Virus record (IMG/VR): IMGVR_UViG_3300035034_002217 | Location: 1-35,460 of that record | DNA length: 35,460 nt | Reading direction: 5' to 3' (one strand) | From: a virus | In this document: positions 14,324 through 20,791 of the stretch, one piece after another | Numbering within the stretch: position 1 is the stretch's first letter | How the letters are laid out: the number at the start of each line of letters is the position of its first letter | Notes under the pieces: generated by a model | What the model saw: the letters and a program-made list of their open reading frames with translations, nothing else | What the model was told of the DNA's origin: nothing | Database searches by the model: none | Program-made: the position numbers and the translations under genes

Positions 14324-14545
14324 ATGGTCGTAACGGTAACAGATAACGGCAACACAATCACAATTTCGGGTGGCGGGATTGAGCCGATTACGATGACGGA
14401 CACGCAGCTCGCGGAGGTCACCAGTCGCCTCGCGCGTCAACGTCGCGGCGAAGGTAAAACAGCCCGGAGCCCGGTTCATGCGCGCAGCGCGGAACCTGCT
14501 TCGCCCTCTCCCGCGATAACGGATCAGGGAGGGCAGGAAACATGA
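14324..14545 (+). CDS. hypothetical 73-aa protein with repeat-derived tail
   Basis: Starts MVVTVTDNGNTITISGGGIE, 2 nt after the previous stop, an opening that looks like a short beta-hairpin domain. The last ~28 residues (SPVHARSAEPASPSPAITDQ) come from repeat copy 9. An in-frame upstream ATG at 14264 would lie within the previous gene and is not preferred. Function unknown. Confidence 0.55.
   Translation: MVVTVTDNGNTITISGGGIEPITMTDTQLAEVTSRLARQRRGEGKTARSPVHARSAEPASPSPAITDQGGQET
14460..14533 (+). repeat. two-hairpin element, copy 9
   Basis: CAGCCCGGAGCCC, outer GGTTC/GAACC, inner GCGC-gca-GCGC, TGCTTCG, then a second hairpin with arms CCCTC (14504-14508)/GAGGG (14529-14533). AGGGAGGG lies 8 nt before an ATG at 14542 that overlaps the upstream stop, although that ATG now opens only an 11-codon frame. 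Confidence 0.75.
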
Positions 14546-14756
14546 CCCATCCGCACCGTATCCTGATCCCGCCATAGATCCCGCGCCCTAGGACGAAGGC
14601 GCGCGGCGAAGGGTGGACAGCCCTGAGCATGGTTCATGCGCGTAGCGCGGAGCCCGCTGCGTGGCGCGTGAGGCGTAAGCCTCTTAGCGCGGCACAAAAC
14701 TAAGCCTCTATTTTCAAATGATTTTTACCGCGTCAAAAGACGCACACGGGGAAGCT
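14542..14756 (+). other. remnant gene region between two repeat copies
   Basis: An ATG with a good SD (14542) overlaps the upstream stop but reads only MTHPHRILIPP before TAG. The stretch then passes a GC-rich inverted repeat and ends in repeat copy 10. In other intervals a repeat-borne start opens a full gene, so this looks like a decayed or deleted cassette. No other coding potential is convincing. Confidence 0.4.
14617..14695 (+). repeat. two-hairpin element, copy 10
   Basis: ACAGCCCTGAGCAT, outer GGTTC/GAGCC (one mismatch), inner GCGC-gta-GCGC, then a second hairpin GCGCG-T-GAGGC-gtaa-GCCTC-TTAG-CGCGG. This second hairpin is the reverse-orientation equivalent of those in copies 4 and 14. 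It is not followed directly by a start codon. Confidence 0.75.
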
Positions 14757-15116
14757 ATGACTAAAAAATCGAACGGGGTTCGGGTTATGATTAGCGAAAG
14801 CAATCAAAGAACAATAATTCTGGCTGCTGTCATAATCGGCAATATTGCGTTTATTGTTGGCGCGCTTTGGTTGCTGGCGATCTATCCGTTTTACGGCTCA
14901 CTGGTCATTTGCGGGTATGTTCTGGGCAAAGTGGATAACTGGATGCGCCACTGGAACCGCAGAACCGATGAGCTCAACCTAGAACTAGATGCGCTGAATG
15001 CACGGATGGCGGCGCGGTTGGCGCGCAGCAACAGCCCTGAGCATGGTCCAGCGTCAAGCGAAGCGCAGACGGGCGGCCCGCTTGGCGCGCCTTCGCACAG
15101 CGAAGGACCCGCATAA
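14757..15116 (+). CDS. membrane protein with repeat-derived tail
   Basis: 119 aa from the ATG at 14757 (MTKKSNGVRV, SD GGGGAAGC); in-frame alternatives exist at 14718 and 14787. Two adjoining hydrophobic segments (IILAAVIIGNIAFIVGALWL and YPFYGSLVICGYVLG) are followed by an amphipathic, coiled-coil-like segment (DELNLELDALNARMAARLAR). The tail (NSPEHGPASSEAQTGGPLGA) is repeat copy 11. No family is recognised. It lies directly before the replication-initiator-like gene and shares a base with its start (TAATG). Confidence 0.6.
   Translation: MTKKSNGVRVMISESNQRTIILAAVIIGNIAFIVGALWLLAIYPFYGSLVICGYVLGKVDNWMRHWNRRTDELNLELDALNARMAARLARSNSPEHGPASSEAQTGGPLGAPSHSEGPA
15030..15112 (+). repeat. two-hairpin element, copy 11
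   Basis: ACAGCCCTGAGCAT, a decayed first hairpin (GGTCC...GGCCC; inner GCGTC...GACG), then the second hairpin GCGCGCCTTCG-cacag-CGAAGGACCCGC. Its last 28 bases match copy 1 on the other strand except for one base. GAAGGA is 8 nt before the ATG at 15116. Confidence 0.75.
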
Positions 15117-16084
15117 TGCTAAGCGCGGTTTTGAGCATCAAGGGTAGTTGGTTGCTGAAAGGCGCGCCGCTGGCCGTGGTTGAGGCGTTGGCGGTTTATA
15201 CCGATCAGGCGACCCTGTGCAGTGTTGTCAGCCTTGATGGCCTCGCCGCGACGGCCCGCGTTGATGTGCGGACCGTGTCGCGGGTTCTGGATGATTTGGG
15301 CGGGCCAGCGCATGACCAGCTCGTGCTACGCCTGAAAGCGCCCAAGGGCGGCGCGGGGGCGGTTTCGGCGTTTCGGGTGCATTGGGAGCGAATCGCCGCC
15401 GTTGCGTCCGCCTGTGGCCGCGCACGGCGCGCCGTGATGGGTGGGGCGCGGCGTGTGGCGAGCAAGCGCAAGCTGATCGGTGCCAGTGCCTCGGCTGTTG
15501 TCTGTGGTGACATGCTGGCGGCGGTGCGCGCGGCATGTTTGGCGGAGGGGCATCACGGGGCCGCGCGTAAGATTTCAGACGCGCAAAACAAGCTGGATCA
15601 AGCGTTCGAAAATTGGCCCGCAAAAGTGTCCATTTCGGGCTTGATTGAGACGGTTGATTTGACGGTTGAAGCCTGTGGAATTGTCGAGATCAACTCGGAC
15701 ATTCTGTCACTCAACTCGGACATTCTGTCACTCAACTCGGACATTCTGTCCACCGCGCATAGTATAGATAATACCCCTCTAGGAAACCAACCCTTACGCG
15801 TACACACGCGCGAGGGACGAAATTTGATTGCGTCTTTGGCGGCGGTTGCCGAGCCATCGGGGCAGCGGCGGGGCAAGCTGCTCGAGCTGCTCTTGGGCTC
15901 GCAAATTGTGACGCTTGACGGGTGGCTGATCGTGAGGGTGGCGGATGACGAGCGCCGCACCCTGATCGAACAGCAATCGGGGGTCGGCCTGTTCAGTTCA
16001 GCGATGGAAATGGGATATTTGGGCCTGATGCTCACAACGCGGCGTGATGCGCCCAAAACGGAAAAAACGGAGATTTCACGATGA
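15116..16084 (+). CDS. replication-initiator-like protein with internal iterons
   Basis: 322 aa. The N-terminal ~75 residues form a winged-helix pattern (LSIKGSWLLKGAPLAVVEAL, then DGLAATARVDVRTVSRVLDD), as in phage and plasmid helix-turn-helix replication proteins. The middle is basic (GRARRAVMGGARRVASKRKL). Residues ~192-212 are three copies of NSDILSL, encoded by three exact DNA repeats, followed by an AT-richer stretch and a second compact domain. An initiator gene that contains its own iterons mirrors lambda gene O. The SD lies in the hairpin of copy 11. Without a family match the initiator label is an inference from the HTH, the repeats and the position beside replication genes. Confidence 0.5.
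   Translation: MLSAVLSIKGSWLLKGAPLAVVEALAVYTDQATLCSVVSLDGLAATARVDVRTVSRVLDDLGGPAHDQLVLRLKAPKGGAGAVSAFRVHWERIAAVASACGRARRAVMGGARRVASKRKLIGASASAVVCGDMLAAVRAACLAEGHHGAARKISDAQNKLDQAFENWPAKVSISGLIETVDLTVEACGIVEINSDILSLNSDILSLNSDILSTAHSIDNTPLGNQPLRVHTREGRNLIASLAAVAEPSGQRRGKLLELLLGSQIVTLDGWLIVRVADDERRTLIEQQSGVGLFSSAMEMGYLGLMLTTRRDAPKTEKTEISR
15691..15750 (+). repeat. three 21-bp direct repeats, candidate origin iterons
   Basis: The unit CAACTCGGACATTCTGTC plus the spacer ACT is repeated exactly at 15691, 15712 and 15733 (the last lacks the spacer). Each unit contains the interrupted palindrome GACA-TTC-TGTC. An AT-richer stretch (AGTATAGATAATAC, 15761-15774) follows. The repeats lie inside a putative initiator gene, as lambda iterons lie inside gene O. 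Confidence 0.6.
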
Positions 16085-17160
16085 GCGATCAAACAGCAGG
16101 CAAGGGGAAATTGACGATTGAGCGGGCAATGCCGGATGATGCCGAAGCGGCGCGGGCTTACGTGGCAGACCTGCGCCCAGACGCGAAAGCGGAACGCGGT
16201 TCGGGGGATGTGGGTGACGTGGGTAAGGCGCAGAACGCGGACGGTCATGCGGGTGAGCGAATTGCAAAAAGTGCACACTACTCGAAACATGGGGGACCCA
16301 GCCCTGAGCATGGTTCATGCGACGGCAGCGCCGACGCGGAACCCGCTTCGAAGGGCGGCGGCAAAGCCGCATCTAGCCGTTCAGAACAGAGATCACGCGC
16401 CCAGCAGCTCGCCGAGCACACGGCGCGGCTGGCTGAGCTGCGCGGGCTGAAACTGGCGGGGCAGTTCTATGTTGGCGGGGTGCCGATTGACCAAGCGATT
16501 GGCGATGTGACGCGGCTATCCAACCAAGCGCGGGCGGCGATTGAGGCCAAGCGCGCCACGATGGCAGAGGTCATGCAGGGCTATCGCCGGCGCGGGGTCA
16601 AGGCGCACCCGCTGGCGGTTTTGGTGGCGCGGTGTGACTTGTTTTCGCCTGTGTATTTCTCAATCGGGGTGGCGATGTGTGACCTGCTGGAAGCGCGCGC
16701 GCCGATGAGCCGCGATGTAGCGGCGCTGCAAATGGGGGGGCGGATGTCAGCGCGGGCGGCCAATCGGGCGGTCTATCGCAAGGCGGCGGAGGGGCGCAAG
16801 CCGGTCAAGAATGCGGCGGTGTCGACGTTTGGACCTGCGCCGATTAACGAAGCACGGCGGGCGGCGGGCGATGGCGGCATGGTTGCTGGGCTAGATCGCG
16901 GGACGCAGCGGGATGTGGTCTGGGCGGCGTTTGAGGGCGCGGCGGACCGTGAGGCGGCGGCGGGCGGTCTGCGTTTGCGAGCGGCGGGTGATTCGGCGGG
17001 GCGGGTGCTCGCGCGGGTGATTCGGGGCGGGGCAACGCTGGAGGAGGTGAGGGTAGGGTTTTGTGTGGGGCGGAAGCAGGATGTGCAGGATGTGCTGCGT
17101 TGTGCGATGGTGGCTGGGCTTTGCGCGGCGGCTGGGCCGTTGGGGGTGCGGGTTGAGTGA
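16081..17160 (+). CDS. hypothetical 359-aa protein, last early-arm gene
   Basis: Not recognised. The first ~75 residues are low-complexity, then a linker encoded by repeat copy 12 (SPEHGSCDGSADAEPASKGG). A larger helical, Ala/Arg-rich domain follows (~105-359) with AQQLAEHTARLAELRGLKLA, FSIGVAMCDLLEARAPMSRD and a C-terminal GGATLEEVRVGFCVGRKQDV. The ATG overlaps the initiator stop (ATGA), so it may work with it, for example as a helicase loader or regulator; nothing in the sequence proves this. No Walker motif is visible. Confidence 0.6.
   Translation: MSDQTAGKGKLTIERAMPDDAEAARAYVADLRPDAKAERGSGDVGDVGKAQNADGHAGERIAKSAHYSKHGGPSPEHGSCDGSADAEPASKGGGKAASSRSEQRSRAQQLAEHTARLAELRGLKLAGQFYVGGVPIDQAIGDVTRLSNQARAAIEAKRATMAEVMQGYRRRGVKAHPLAVLVARCDLFSPVYFSIGVAMCDLLEARAPMSRDVAALQMGGRMSARAANRAVYRKAAEGRKPVKNAAVSTFGPAPINEARRAAGDGGMVAGLDRGTQRDVVWAAFEGAADREAAAGGLRLRAAGDSAGRVLARVIRGGATLEEVRVGFCVGRKQDVQDVLRCAMVAGLCAAAGPLGVRVE
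16298..16382 (+). repeat. two-hairpin element, copy 12
   Basis: CCAGCCCTGAGCAT, outer GGTTC/GAACC, inner GCGACGGC/GCCGACGC-type pairing interrupted by AGC, CCGCTTCG, then a second hairpin AA-GGGCG-GCGGC-aaa-GCCGC-atCTA-GCCGTT. It lies in frame inside the gene as a linker, with no start codon after it. Confidence 0.75.
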
Positions 17161-17357
17161 GATTATTTGCGGTGGGCGGTTGACTGGGAACCGAGATGCG
17201 GTGATGAGGAATACATTCCGACACTTGCAGCCGACAGACCGACACTTCGGGGTGCGGCGCGGGTCCTTCCTGAGCAAAACACTATGTGGGCAGCCGAAGC
17301 GCGTGGGCGTTTTTTTATTTGGGTGTCCGTCGAAAGCCCTACACATGACCTACGGAG
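17161..17357. promoter_or_regulatory. gap before terminase genes; candidate cos/pac or late-promoter region
   Basis: A 197-bp gap separates the early and late arms. CCGACACTT occurs at 17218-17226 and 17239-17247, with a third CCGACA at 17231, spaced 8-13 bp. A run of seven T (17310-17316) follows a GC-rich stretch but without a clear stem. Repeated short boxes before the small terminase gene could be terminase-binding sites, as in lambda cosB. Frames through this gap have no SD or recognisable protein. Confidence 0.35.
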
Positions 17358-18077
17358 ATGACAGTTAGCGCGATGTCTGGTGGCGAAGTCCCGATCTCGA
17401 TTTCAGAATGCCAGCGCAAATTGGCTGAGGCGGGCGACGCCATCTCTCGTCCGACGCTCACCGAGTATCTCGACCGCTACGAACTCAAGCGCTTCGGGAC
17501 CGCCACGCGCCCCAAGGTCTTGCTCAGCGAAGTTGCCGCCCATCGCCAAGCCAACGGCCTGCGCAGCGTGATGCAGGGCGTTGACCCAACCGAAACCAAA
17601 CCCGCAGCGCAGCCACCTGCGCCGCGTCTCGCCACAGCGCGCGAGGATGACGACACCAACATCGCCCCCATCGGAGCCAAACAGCGCCAGATGCACGCGC
17701 AAGCCGAAAAGGCTGAGATCGAACTCGAAATCATCAAGGGCAACCTGATTGAGCGCGACCCCGTCGATGCGATGATTGGCGAGATTTTCGCCGCAATGCG
17801 CATGGCCGAGGGCAGTGAGGCGGGCCCAACCGCCGACCGAATCGCCAAAGAGTTAAAGCTGAACGATGACGCCAAGCGCACTGTGCGCCTCGCCATCAAA
17901 GCCTTCAGCCGCACGCTACAGGCCCGCATGGTCGATGTCGCGGCGGACACAGGCTCCAAACTGGGTGACGAGCGCAAGTCCGTCACCAAAACCCGCATTG
18001 CCACGCTCACCGCGCACGCTCACCGAATGCGGCGCGGGGGTCGCGCGCCTGCGCTGCCACAGGCCGCCAACGATTAA
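17358..18077 (+). CDS. terminase small subunit-like protein
   Basis: 239 aa (234 aa from the alternative ATG at 17373). The N-terminus SISECQRKLAEAGDAISRPT, then LTEYLDRYELKRFGTATRPK, resembles the winged-helix DNA-binding head of lambda Nu1-type subunits. The centre GAKQRQMHAQAEKAEIELEI, ending LIERDPVDAMIGEIFAAM, is the helical Nu1-type connector that contacts the large subunit. The C-terminus is basic. It is directly upstream of a GpA-type large subunit. The GGAG abuts the first ATG, so the 17373 start may be the real one. Confidence 0.75.
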   Translation: MTVSAMSGGEVPISISECQRKLAEAGDAISRPTLTEYLDRYELKRFGTATRPKVLLSEVAAHRQANGLRSVMQGVDPTETKPAAQPPAPRLATAREDDDTNIAPIGAKQRQMHAQAEKAEIELEIIKGNLIERDPVDAMIGEIFAAMRMAEGSEAGPTADRIAKELKLNDDAKRTVRLAIKAFSRTLQARMVDVAADTGSKLGDERKSVTKTRIATLTAHAHRMRRGGRAPALPQAAND

Positions 18078-18287
18078 CACGAAATTGCAAAGTCTGACCC
18101 GTCGCGCCTGACGTTCAGACCTCGCATAGCCCTGTCGCCGTTCCTACGGCGGTGACAGGGCGCACCTTCTACCCGCTCGAGTGTACCTCCCACGCAGCCC
18201 CGCCGGACAAGGGGCGTCTCCGGCTGTCCTGCCATAGGTGTTTCGAGCGGGTTCATTTCATACTCGCCTCAAGGACAGTCATCCGGC
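18078..18287. other. gap between terminase genes with hairpins
   Basis: The 210-bp gap has a strong imperfect hairpin (CCCTGT-CGCCG-ttccta-CGGCG-GTG-ACAGGG, about 18130-18160) and a wider inverted repeat CCCGCTCGA (about 18172)...TCGAGCGGG (about 18242). No T-tract follows, so a simple terminator is not supported. No gene is seen. The spacing is unusual because terminase subunit genes are commonly close or overlapping. Confidence 0.4.
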
Positions 18288-20561
18288 ATGAAAAACATCC
18301 TTGGCCTCGCATGTGGGGCCGCTTTCGTTTGTGGCTCTATCGCGGCCAAGGCCAGCCCGCCGCCGCAAATGACCGTGAGTGAGTGGGCCGACCGTCACCG
18401 TGTCATCTCCGCTGCCTCTGGCGCGCGCACACCGGGGCCTTGGCGCACGAGCGCCGCGCCGTTTTCGCGCGAAGTGATGGATTGCATGGGCGTCGATTAC
18501 CCCGCGCAGACCTGCTGGGTCGCGGCCTCGGCGCAATCGGTCAAGACCCAGTGCATGAACAACGCGGTCGGCCACTGCATCGACACACAGCCCCGTTCGA
18601 TTGGCATTTACTGCCCGTCTGGCGATAAGGCGAAAGACTATAATCGCGAGCAGTTTCAGCCGATGGTCGATGTAACCGAGTGCTTGAAATACGAAGTCCT
18701 ACCAACCCGCGCGAAAGGCGATGACGGGTCGACCACAACCCGTAAGCAGTTCCGCTCTGGCGCGGGCTTTCTGAAAATCCTGTCGGCGGGAATTGAGAAA
18801 GACCTGCAATCGACCAGCCTCGGCCTGCTCGTCTGTGAGGAGCCGTCATCGTGGCCGCTGGAAGTTGGCACACGCGGTAAGCCCCTGCCACAGGCGCGCG
18901 AGCGTCAATCGGGCTGGGGCGATGAAGCCAAGGAAATCGGCGCGGGGACAACGAACGAAGTCGGCGAATGCCTCGTCACGCACGAGGTCGAAATGCGCGA
19001 CCTGCGCCGCTACTACATGCAATGCCCGCACTGCGATGTGCGGTTTGTATTGAAGTTTGAACAGATGGGTGGGCCGAAAGCGGGCGCGATCGAAAAGCCT
19101 GAACCGTGGTTCGTTTCGCCGTGCTGCGGGTCGGTGCTTGAGCGCACTGATCTGGCCGAAATGCTGGTCGAGCATCCTTACGCGGCAATGCCCGTGACTG
19201 AGTGGCCAGACGATTGGGCGCGGCGTCGTGGAGCACTGTGGATTAAAGACTACGCGTCAACCGACCCAGGCAATCCACAGCCGCCAGAGTTGATCGCGCC
19301 TGACCAGATCAAACACTGGCGCAGCCGCACAAGTGAGGGCCGCGACCCCAGTTTTCACTGGTGGCAGGGCATCTCGCCGTTCGCGCAGTGGAGTGTCATC
19401 TGGCAAAAGTGGCTGGCTACAGACGCCGACCCTGACAATCTGGTCAGTTTCTACCAGCAGGTTCTGGCGCGGCCTTACGAACCCGCGATGGATCGCCCGA
19501 AAGCCGAACAGCTCGCTGAGGCGATTGCTAATCCGGATTATCAGCGCGTCGCAAAACTGCGGCGCGGCGAGATCCCGTCTTGGGCGTGCCTGACCTCGAT
19601 GGCCTTCGACGTGCAAAGCACCTATTTGCAATGGGGTCTGTACGCGTGGGGCCCTGCCGAGCATGGCGAGTCCTCACCGGGGCGACCTGCGGTGAATGGC
19701 GCGCTGGTCGATTGGGGCACGATTGAGATTGTGCCAGACAATCCCGCCGCGTGGGCAGCGCTGAGCCATATTCGCAGCCGCGAATGGCCGTCGGTCAATA
19801 CGGTTGAGTTGGTCCCTGATGCTTGCGCCGTCGATACGGGAGGGCATTACACGACCTTCACTTACGGGCAGATTGCGCGGCTCGCCAATTTGATGGCCAT
19901 CAAGGGCGCGAAGCAACAGGATGCGCCGCTGATCGAACGCGGCAACCGCAAAAAAGGCACGGTCGGCAAGCGCAAAGTGTCCATCCCGTTCTGGTTGGTC
20001 GGCGGACACCGCGCCAAGAAACGGATCTATCACGGCTACAAACAGGCCATGGCGAGCGCGGCCTCTGGCAAGCGCGAACCAGGTGCGATGTTTTTGCCAC
20101 CTGAAACGCCGCAAAGCCTGCTCGAAGAATTGACGGTTGAGTACCTGAAGCCCGTCACCGTGGGCCGGACCCGCACAGAGGTCTGGGACCATCCCAAGGG
20201 CAAGAAGAATGAAGGCACCGACATTGCAGTTTACGCGCTCGCGGCGGCGTCTGAAAAAGGGCTTGACCGTTGGACGCATGACCAATGGGATGCGCTCGCG
20301 GCGGCCCGTGCCAAGCGCACCGTCGATGATGCGCCGCTGCTGGCTTTTGCCAGCCCGAACGGCCCGACCGAAATGCCGACACAGGGCGAAGACGACGCCG
20401 TGAACCTGCCTATTGGGGATGACCCCATCAAAGCGGGCGACGCGCGCACACAGACTTTTGAAACCCGCAAAGCCAACCCATCCGCCGCGCCCGCCGTGCC
20501 GGACTGGATCGCCAAACAACGCGCAGCCAACGCTGCCGCAAACCGGAGTAAGCCAAAATGA
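18288..20561 (+). CDS. terminase large subunit, lambda GpA family
   Basis: 757-aa packaging ATPase/nuclease. MTVSEWADRHRVISAASGAR (~28-47) is the usual GpA N-terminal motif. The Walker A region is atypical (VAASAQSVKTQC), and the following LGLLVCEEPSSWP is the Walker B-like block. A zinc ribbon follows (YMQCPHCDVRF ... SPCCGSVL). The C-terminal nuclease has the expected AFDVQSTYLQW, VDTGGHY and GTDIAVYALAAA acidic motifs. AAGGA lies upstream of the ATG; the first ~25 residues look hydrophobic, and the ATG at 18369 is an alternative. The stop overlaps the gpW-like start. Confidence 0.93.
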   Translation: MKNILGLACGAAFVCGSIAAKASPPPQMTVSEWADRHRVISAASGARTPGPWRTSAAPFSREVMDCMGVDYPAQTCWVAASAQSVKTQCMNNAVGHCIDTQPRSIGIYCPSGDKAKDYNREQFQPMVDVTECLKYEVLPTRAKGDDGSTTTRKQFRSGAGFLKILSAGIEKDLQSTSLGLLVCEEPSSWPLEVGTRGKPLPQARERQSGWGDEAKEIGAGTTNEVGECLVTHEVEMRDLRRYYMQCPHCDVRFVLKFEQMGGPKAGAIEKPEPWFVSPCCGSVLERTDLAEMLVEHPYAAMPVTEWPDDWARRRGALWIKDYASTDPGNPQPPELIAPDQIKHWRSRTSEGRDPSFHWWQGISPFAQWSVIWQKWLATDADPDNLVSFYQQVLARPYEPAMDRPKAEQLAEAIANPDYQRVAKLRRGEIPSWACLTSMAFDVQSTYLQWGLYAWGPAEHGESSPGRPAVNGALVDWGTIEIVPDNPAAWAALSHIRSREWPSVNTVELVPDACAVDTGGHYTTFTYGQIARLANLMAIKGAKQQDAPLIERGNRKKGTVGKRKVSIPFWLVGGHRAKKRIYHGYKQAMASAASGKREPGAMFLPPETPQSLLEELTVEYLKPVTVGRTRTEVWDHPKGKKNEGTDIAVYALAAASEKGLDRWTHDQWDALAAARAKRTVDDAPLLAFASPNGPTEMPTQGEDDAVNLPIGDDPIKAGDARTQTFETRKANPSAAPAVPDWIAKQRAANAAANRSKPK

Positions 20562-20791
20562 GTGCAGAACGGATTGCCGCGCTACAAACACGCCTGATTT
20601 CAATCGACCAAGCCCGCGTTGATTTTGCCTCTGGCAAGCGCGTGTCAAAACATTCCTACGATGGTCACGTGATTGAGTACCAGCAATCGTCTGGCCTCGA
20701 CTTGGACACGCTAGAGGCGCGCACGCGGATTGAGCTGGCGCGCTTGCAGGGACAGCGCAGCCCTTACGCCGCGCGCCGGATGACCTACTAA
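20558..20791 (+). CDS. gpW-like head-tail joining protein
   Basis: 77 aa, typical gpW size. The N-terminal helix ERIAALQTRLISIDQARVDF is followed by SGKRVSKHSYDGHVIEYQQS, the short two-strand region of the gpW fold, then a second helix LDTLEARTRIELARLQGQRS. Position between terminase and portal is that of lambda W, which closes the packaged head and prepares tail attachment. The start overlaps the terminase stop (ATGA), and the portal ATG follows its TAA directly. Confidence 0.85.
   Translation: MSAERIAALQTRLISIDQARVDFASGKRVSKHSYDGHVIEYQQSSGLDLDTLEARTRIELARLQGQRSPYAARRMTY

Noticed and set aside
17167-17361. 64-aa frame in the gap before the terminase genes
   Set aside because: Non-ATG start, no SD, no recognisable composition, and it overlaps the small-terminase start.
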